Shown one piece after another: positions 6,325-11,013 of a stretch of DNA of 11,013 bases. The stretch comes from Desulfobacterales bacterium. GTDB taxonomy: Bacteria > Desulfobacterota > Desulfobacteria > Desulfobacterales > 4be13. A program made the translations under genes and the position numbers. Position 1 is the stretch's first letter, and every line of letters begins with the position of its first letter. The notes under the pieces are model-generated. The model ran no database searches and had not been told where the DNA came from. It saw only the letters and a list, made by a program, of their open reading frames with translations. The stretch spans positions 1 through 11,013 of the forward strand of contig JAOZRQ010000198.1 in assembly GCA_029940115.1 (NCBI GenBank). Direction: 5' to 3'.

Positions 6325-9300
6325 CAGCCGCTGGGCACGGCCGAGATCCGTGTGCTCGGGATGCAGGTGAATATTGATACCCGTCCGGATATCGACGGAT
6401 TGCAGACCACCATGACCGCAGTGAGGAATTTTCCCACGGCGGTCAGGAGCTTCGTGGGGTTCCCGGGAACAGACGCCCTGCCCCGGCTTCCTGCCGGATG
6501 GACGGTGAAAGCCGAACTGACCGGCCCGGGATCAGGCGGGGAGGTTGTGACCCTGTCCTGTGTTCCCAACCATCTGATGGAGATTCCGACACCGAAGGTT
6601 TCCGGCGACTATTTTCTGTACAATGTGCGTCTTGAGGACGATGAGGGAAACCTGATCCTGGAACGTGATCCGACATCTGAGCCCGTCATCATCAGCGTGA
6701 TCGACAAGCTTCTGATCACACAGGTGACATCCCGGCCCCTGACTCTTGAGGAGATTGAGGAAAAGGGGATCGTCATTGACGAGGACAATTTCACAGCCAT
6801 GAACTTCAATGTGGGCCTGACCGTGGGGAGCGAGCAGGTGGTGATTGACCTGCCGATGCTGATTCCCAAAGCCAGTCAGGGACTGGCAATGTCTCCTCCT
6901 CCGTCCGCGTCCTTCCATTTTGAACCGGCACGGTTCAGCAACATCAATATCCCCAACCTGTCACTGGTGGGATTCACCCTTGCCGTCCCGGATGATCAGA
7001 AAGAAGGGGAGTTCGAGATTCCCCCGGTCAGCGGTGTCATCATCATCCCCGGAAACATAGCGTTTCTCAACCAGTTTTTCAGCGTCATTCTTCAGGCCAC
7101 GAACATCGCACCGGACGGCTCCGGCCTGACGTTGCGGAACGCACAGGCCGCTATTCAACTTCCCCCCGGGAACGACGACATCAGAGGGACAGGCGACGAC
7201 CCCCTGCGTGTGGCGGAAACTCAGACAGGCGGCGTGAAGGATGAACTGCCGCTTCTTGACCCGTCAGGCTCTGACGCCGTCATGCCGCAGGGGACGAACC
7301 AAGCCGAATTTTTGGTGGAGGGACTCAGGGAGGGAACCCATCTGGTGAATTTTGACATCACAGGAGACCTCTTCATTCCCTCGCTCGGGGACACGGTTCG
7401 GATGACCGGCAGGGCCGCGGGCACGGTTCAGGTGAAAAACCCGACATTCAGCATGACACTGGCCCATCCTGATGTGGTCCGTGAGGGGGAGGCATATTCG
7501 ATCTTTGCCACCGTCACCAACACATCCTCCTCTCCGGCCAACCTCTTCCGGCTGAGCCTCAGCACAAGAAGCCTTTCCGGTGCCCGGCTTGAGGAGGGGG
7601 AAAGCGGACTGAGAACTCTGGACACGCTTCTGCCCGGGCAGGCCGAATCATTTGAGTACCGGCTGGTGGCCCGCACCACAGGGAAGGTGGGCGGCACGGT
7701 CTTTCTCGCAGACGAGGGGGTCAACGGGAGTTTTGTGCTGACCACAGGGGTCGGAGACACCGGGATTCCGCTTTCTCCGGACACCCTGATACTGCCCCGG
7801 ACCGTGGATTACCTGCCGGACGAGCCGGATATCGTGTTCGCATCGGTGCGTCTCCTGGGACAGGCATACAGTGTCGCCACAGCTCCGGCCGGAAGTCTTC
7901 CTCCTGATATTTCCAGGATATCAAAGAGTTATGTGTTTGACCGTGCGGTAAAACTGGCCCAGGCAGGACTTCATGCCGGGTTCGGCGAGGACAGGCTGGC
8001 CACAGCGGGTGACATCCTGCTGGATTACCTCGGCAATGACTTGGGACGGCTTGACACGCTGTATCCTGATCCCGGGGAAAGGTCCGCGGTGGAAGAGGAT
8101 ATGCATGCTTTTGACAGCCTCCGCCGGATGGCCGACGCAGGGCACAATTTATCTGACGTTCTGGGCCAACTGGTCAGGAATTTCGGGTTGAGCGGGAATC
8201 GGTCCCCTGCCGAGGTGCAACTGAACTGGGCAGAGCTGTCTGCCTCAAAGCCTGCCCATCTCTCCTTTGGCGTCAATGCCGGGGGTGTGCCGGTTTATCT
8301 CAGGATGACCGACGGAGAGGGAAATGTTCTCGGGCGTCTGAACAATGATGAGGAGATCGCACGGGACATTCCCTTTGCCGGCCGTCTCGGTCTTTCGGAA
8401 ACCGGCTCTGCCGAACTTCTGCTCGCGGCCTCGCCTGTCTCCGAATCCCACACCCTTGAATTTGCCTTTCCCGAGGAGACATCCGGTGCGGAGATATCTC
8501 TGATCGTGCCTGACGGCGGCGCCATGGTCCGGGTGACATACCCTCTGATTTCCCTGCCTGCCGGCAGCCACGGCAAAATGACGTGTGACCGGACCGGCAG
8601 CAACACTTTTGTTTTTGAGATCGACACCGACGGAGACAGTGTTTCCGATCAGACGCTGACTCCGGCCGCGGTCACTCCTGTCGAAGACAGTCCGCCCTCC
8701 CTCACGGGGGTGCTGCAATGGGCAAAGGGGAATCTGCCCACGACACAGACCGGTTTTGCCACAGGAGACCCCTTGGGCAGAATGGCAGGCGTCCTGTTCA
8801 GCGAGGAGGTGACAGGGGAGACAGCGGAAAACACGGACAATTACCATATGCCTGCCCATCATATAAAGGATATCAGGCTTCAGCCGGACCGCCGCATGGT
8901 CTTCCTGATGATGAGCGAGCCTGCCGGCTCCCTTGTCAGCAGGGAGCTGACCGTGACCGGTGTGAAGGACATGAGGAGCCTGGCAATGGAAGAGGAGACC
9001 TTGGAGCTTGCCGGAGACCCGGAACGGGGTAGCGCGGGGGTGGTCTCCGGCATGGTTCAGGGGCCCACGGGAACACCCGTTCCCTTTGCCCGCATCAGGT
9101 ATCTGCAGCCAGTGAGATGCCCGGCCTGCGAAGGAACAGGATGGACAAGGGACTGCGTCATCTCCGAAATCACAGCCGATGCGTCAGGGCGGTACCAGCT
9201 TGATTTTGTGCTGATGAACGAACATACTGCCGACAACAAGGATATCTGGCTGAACGAGAACCATGCGTCCGGAACAGACAACTTCAAGCTGGAGGCCACC

Positions 9301-10695
9301 GATCCCATGACCGGAGAGACCGGCAAGGCATCGACCCGGATTCATCACGAGGGTCAGCATATGATCCTCAACATCATCATACGGGGCTTCGGGGGCATAA
9401 AGGGGACGGTGTGTGATGAGGAGGGTGACATTGTCATGGGCGGCGATCCTGGCACATCTGTTCCCATGCTGCATGTGCATGCGAAAAACATGAGCACCGG
9501 CGAATCATACCAGTCATGGGCTGACAGTTCGGGTCACTATGCATTTCCCCGCAATTTTCAGGCTCCTGACGGTACGGAGCACACCGTGCCCCGTGTGGCA
9601 GTGGGCAACCTGGTGCTTCAGGTCATCCGGCAGAGCGATGCATATACAGGTGTGGTCACGGTGAACATTCCCGCGGCAGAGATGACAGTGACCCAGGACA
9701 TTGTGCTGATCTCCCCGACTCTTTACGGAACAGTTTCCGGCCGTGTTCTGGAGGGAGACGGCGAAACCGGCGCGTCCGGTGTCCTGGTTCAGATATCAGG
9801 CAGGATGCTCACGGGCGCCGGTCTTCATTCAAGAGAGTACGGAACCGGTCTTGTGGGTTCCGCACATACCGACGGGAGCGGTTTCTTCCTGTTTGAGAAC
9901 GTGCCCACAGGAGACGTGGAAGTCCGGGCATTCAGGCAGGCGACCTACGAACAGGCAGACGCGAAATCCTATCTTGATGAGGAACACGGAGAAAAATTCC
10001 TCACCCTGATCCTGCCGGGAAGCGGGGGAACCGTCCGGGGGTATGTGAGAGACGCACTGGGCCGGGAAGTGGCCGGAGCAAAGGTCGCAGGCGGGCCCAC
10101 GCTGACGGAGACAGATGAGGACGGCGACTTCGAGATCACAGGTCTGCCCGTGGGGCGATTCACGATTTATGCCCAGGGGCCGGATTCCTCCGCACTGGGC
10201 ACGGAGGAGGTGGAAATTCTCTCCGGCAGTGACATTCTGGAGGGAGTCCTGATCACGCTGGCGCCGGTGGGGAGTGTGAGAGGCACGGTCTATGAGGCGG
10301 ACGAAGCCACCGTGATTCCTTCCCAGAAGGTCCAGATGTGGGTCGGAAACACAGGTGTCACAGCCGAAACCCATACTGATGAGAACGGAGAATATCAGTT
10401 TGAGGGATATCCGGTGAACAGTTACTCCCTGCGGGCCGTGAGCGGAGACTACGGGGACGGAGGCATGGCCCTCACCGAGATCCGCTATGCCGGCGATGTC
10501 AGGGACGCTGACATCTTTTTCCGCGGCCTGGGTGAGATAAAAGGGCGGGTGATCCAAAGCAACGGGACACCGGTCATTTCCGATGTGATCATCACCCGGA
10601 AGGTCTGGCGTGTGATTCCGGGAGGGGGCCGCAATGAGGACAACTACTACCTGGACTATGTGGATGCCCTCAAGGAAAAAATGAGGCAGGGATGA
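6220..10695 (+). CDS. Large exported protein with Big_5-like and carboxypeptidase-regulatory-like repeats
   Basis: 1491 residues. The start is supported by the AAGGGGG site and by an immediate Sec signal peptide. After it comes an unassigned, beta-rich region (about 36-405), then a CARDB-like sandwich (about 408-505, VREGEAYSIFATVTNTSSS), a helical segment (about 571-657, FDRAVKLAQAGL...), a beta region ending in a DTDGDSVSDQTLTP motif (802-815), and a Big_5-like Ig domain (about 825-935, GRMAGVLFSEEVTGE...). The C-terminal third is a string of carboxypeptidase-regulatory-like beta-sandwiches starting near 9043, 9397, 9727, 10027, 10270 and 10531, most with a G.V.G.V pattern and a T(D/E).(D/S)G.(F/Y).(F/I) strand. 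The first holds three cysteines, CPACEG and C979. The last is cut short, ending in a charged tail (DALKEKMRQG). There is no anchor or catalytic motif. It is likely a secreted or outer-surface structural protein; specific function unknown. Its stop overlaps the next start. Confidence 0.93.
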   Translation: MLSKSMLNRGKQIGHRGTWMAIFLLAVLTPCLSSAQPLGTAEIRVLGMQVNIDTRPDIDGLQTTMTAVRNFPTAVRSFVGFPGTDALPRLPAGWTVKAELTGPGSGGEVVTLSCVPNHLMEIPTPKVSGDYFLYNVRLEDDEGNLILERDPTSEPVIISVIDKLLITQVTSRPLTLEEIEEKGIVIDEDNFTAMNFNVGLTVGSEQVVIDLPMLIPKASQGLAMSPPPSASFHFEPARFSNINIPNLSLVGFTLAVPDDQKEGEFEIPPVSGVIIIPGNIAFLNQFFSVILQATNIAPDGSGLTLRNAQAAIQLPPGNDDIRGTGDDPLRVAETQTGGVKDELPLLDPSGSDAVMPQGTNQAEFLVEGLREGTHLVNFDITGDLFIPSLGDTVRMTGRAAGTVQVKNPTFSMTLAHPDVVREGEAYSIFATVTNTSSSPANLFRLSLSTRSLSGARLEEGESGLRTLDTLLPGQAESFEYRLVARTTGKVGGTVFLADEGVNGSFVLTTGVGDTGIPLSPDTLILPRTVDYLPDEPDIVFASVRLLGQAYSVATAPAGSLPPDISRISKSYVFDRAVKLAQAGLHAGFGEDRLATAGDILLDYLGNDLGRLDTLYPDPGERSAVEEDMHAFDSLRRMADAGHNLSDVLGQLVRNFGLSGNRSPAEVQLNWAELSASKPAHLSFGVNAGGVPVYLRMTDGEGNVLGRLNNDEEIARDIPFAGRLGLSETGSAELLLAASPVSESHTLEFAFPEETSGAEISLIVPDGGAMVRVTYPLISLPAGSHGKMTCDRTGSNTFVFEIDTDGDSVSDQTLTPAAVTPVEDSPPSLTGVLQWAKGNLPTTQTGFATGDPLGRMAGVLFSEEVTGETAENTDNYHMPAHHIKDIRLQPDRRMVFLMMSEPAGSLVSRELTVTGVKDMRSLAMEEETLELAGDPERGSAGVVSGMVQGPTGTPVPFARIRYLQPVRCPACEGTGWTRDCVISEITADASGRYQLDFVLMNEHTADNKDIWLNENHASGTDNFKLEATDPMTGETGKASTRIHHEGQHMILNIIIRGFGGIKGTVCDEEGDIVMGGDPGTSVPMLHVHAKNMSTGESYQSWADSSGHYAFPRNFQAPDGTEHTVPRVAVGNLVLQVIRQSDAYTGVVTVNIPAAEMTVTQDIVLISPTLYGTVSGRVLEGDGETGASGVLVQISGRMLTGAGLHSREYGTGLVGSAHTDGSGFFLFENVPTGDVEVRAFRQATYEQADAKSYLDEEHGEKFLTLILPGSGGTVRGYVRDALGREVAGAKVAGGPTLTETDEDGDFEITGLPVGRFTIYAQGPDSSALGTEEVEILSGSDILEGVLITLAPVGSVRGTVYEADEATVIPSQKVQMWVGNTGVTAETHTDENGEYQFEGYPVNSYSLRAVSGDYGDGGMALTEIRYAGDVRDADIFFRGLGEIKGRVIQSNGTPVISDVIITRKVWRVIPGGGRNEDNYYLDYVDALKEKMRQG
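10683..10695 (+). promoter_or_regulatory. Ribosome-binding site and ATGA overlap coupling the second and third genes
   Basis: GAGG at 10683-10686 lies inside the end of the upstream coding region, 5 bases before ATG at 10692. The four bases ATGA at 10692-10695 hold both this start and the upstream stop TGA (10693-10695). This arrangement normally means translational coupling within one mRNA. A second ATG follows directly in frame at 10695. Confidence 0.75.
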
Positions 10696-11013
10696 TGGAA
10701 GATTGCAAAAAAAGTGTTGTTTTTGTCATATTGGTGAATGTTCTGTTTTTCGTGACAGCCGCTTTTCCGGATGCAGCATCCGGAACGACTCCGGACGGGA
10801 ACATCTCCCTCACCGAGGTCCGGGTGGGCGCGGGCACCGACGACGCGGAGGAATATGGCAGCGGAACCGTCGCACTCACTGATCCGACCCTGGATCTGGG
10901 CAGCGGCAGGAACCACTCCCCGCAGACCGTGGGGATGCGCTTTGCGGACGTGGATGTCGGCTCTCTGGTAATCCGTGTTGAAGCTCTTTCCCTTACAAAA
11001 CAGTCTCTCGGAA
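10692..11013 (+). CDS. N-terminal part of an exported beta-sandwich protein, 3' partial
   Basis: The frame is open from ATG at 10692 to the window end (107 full codons). It begins with a short charged n-region (MMEDCKKS), then a hydrophobic stretch VVFVILVNVLFFVTAAF, with plausible cleavage after TAA (residue 24) or DAA (residue 29): a Sec signal peptide. The mature part reads ISLTEVRVGAGTDDAEEYGS, then VALTDPTLDLGSG and QTVGMRFADVDVG. This order (S/TDDAEE, L..P/S.L.LG, QTVG(L/M)RF) resembles an N-terminal beta-sandwich I recognise from many large secreted bacterial proteins with varied C-terminal domains, so the function cannot be told from this fragment. The ATGA overlap with the upstream gene shows co-expression. 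Missing a stop codon simply reflects the window edge. Confidence 0.8.
   Translation, partial: MMEDCKKSVVFVILVNVLFFVTAAFPDAASGTTPDGNISLTEVRVGAGTDDAEEYGSGTVALTDPTLDLGSGRNHSPQTVGMRFADVDVGSLVIRVEALSLTKQSLG

Noticed and set aside
8718..9032. 104-codon + strand frame inside the second large gene, and reverse-strand frames 8245-8862 and 9829-10557
   Set aside because: They are shadows of the 1491-residue gene, whose frame has a signal peptide, a ribosome-binding site and recognisable domains throughout.

Overview
The window looks like chromosomal DNA from a moderately GC-rich bacterium. It carries three genes for very large or exported repeat proteins, all on the + strand, and no housekeeping gene, tRNA, rRNA, transposase or CRISPR array. 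Two of the genes start with Sec-type signal peptides. Gene 1 has SdrD B-like modules and DUF11-type repeats but no LPXTG sorting signal. The second large protein ends in carboxypeptidase-regulatory-like repeats. This style is typical of Gram-negative environmental bacteria with large exoproteomes; sulfate-reducing Desulfobacterota is my guess from protein style alone, and no taxonomic marker is present.

Layout. (1) Positions 1-5243: the 3' part of a giant gene, open at the window edge, with at least 1746 residues visible. It has five SdrD B-like modules of about 118 residues (the first partial), then four beta-sandwich modules of DUF11 / TIGR01451 type (the fourth divergent), then four longer SdrD-like modules of about 162 residues (the last internally shortened). 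It ends without a visible cell-wall or membrane anchor. (2) Positions 5244-6219: a 976-base non-coding interval. It holds nested inverted repeats, eight copies of a roughly 29-bp irregularly spaced repeat, a hairpin pair, and a promoter region with a perfect 8-bp dyad just upstream of a TATAAT box. (3) Positions 6220-10695: a 1491-residue exported protein with an unassigned N-terminal half, a Big_5-like Ig domain and five to six carboxypeptidase-regulatory-like beta-sandwiches, the last cut short. (4) Positions 10692-11013: the start of a third exported protein, overlapping the previous stop codon by ATGA and running off the window.

The second and third genes almost certainly form one transcription unit; the first is separate. 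All three proteins probably act outside the cytoplasm, as adhesive, scaffold or matrix proteins. Many Asp/Asn-rich EF-hand-like loops in the first suggest calcium-stabilised rods. No enzyme active site is recognisable. I do not see a clearly new biological system. The items most worth checking are the intergenic repeat array, the dyad at the promoter, the two loop registers in the first protein, and the truncated last modules of both large proteins.
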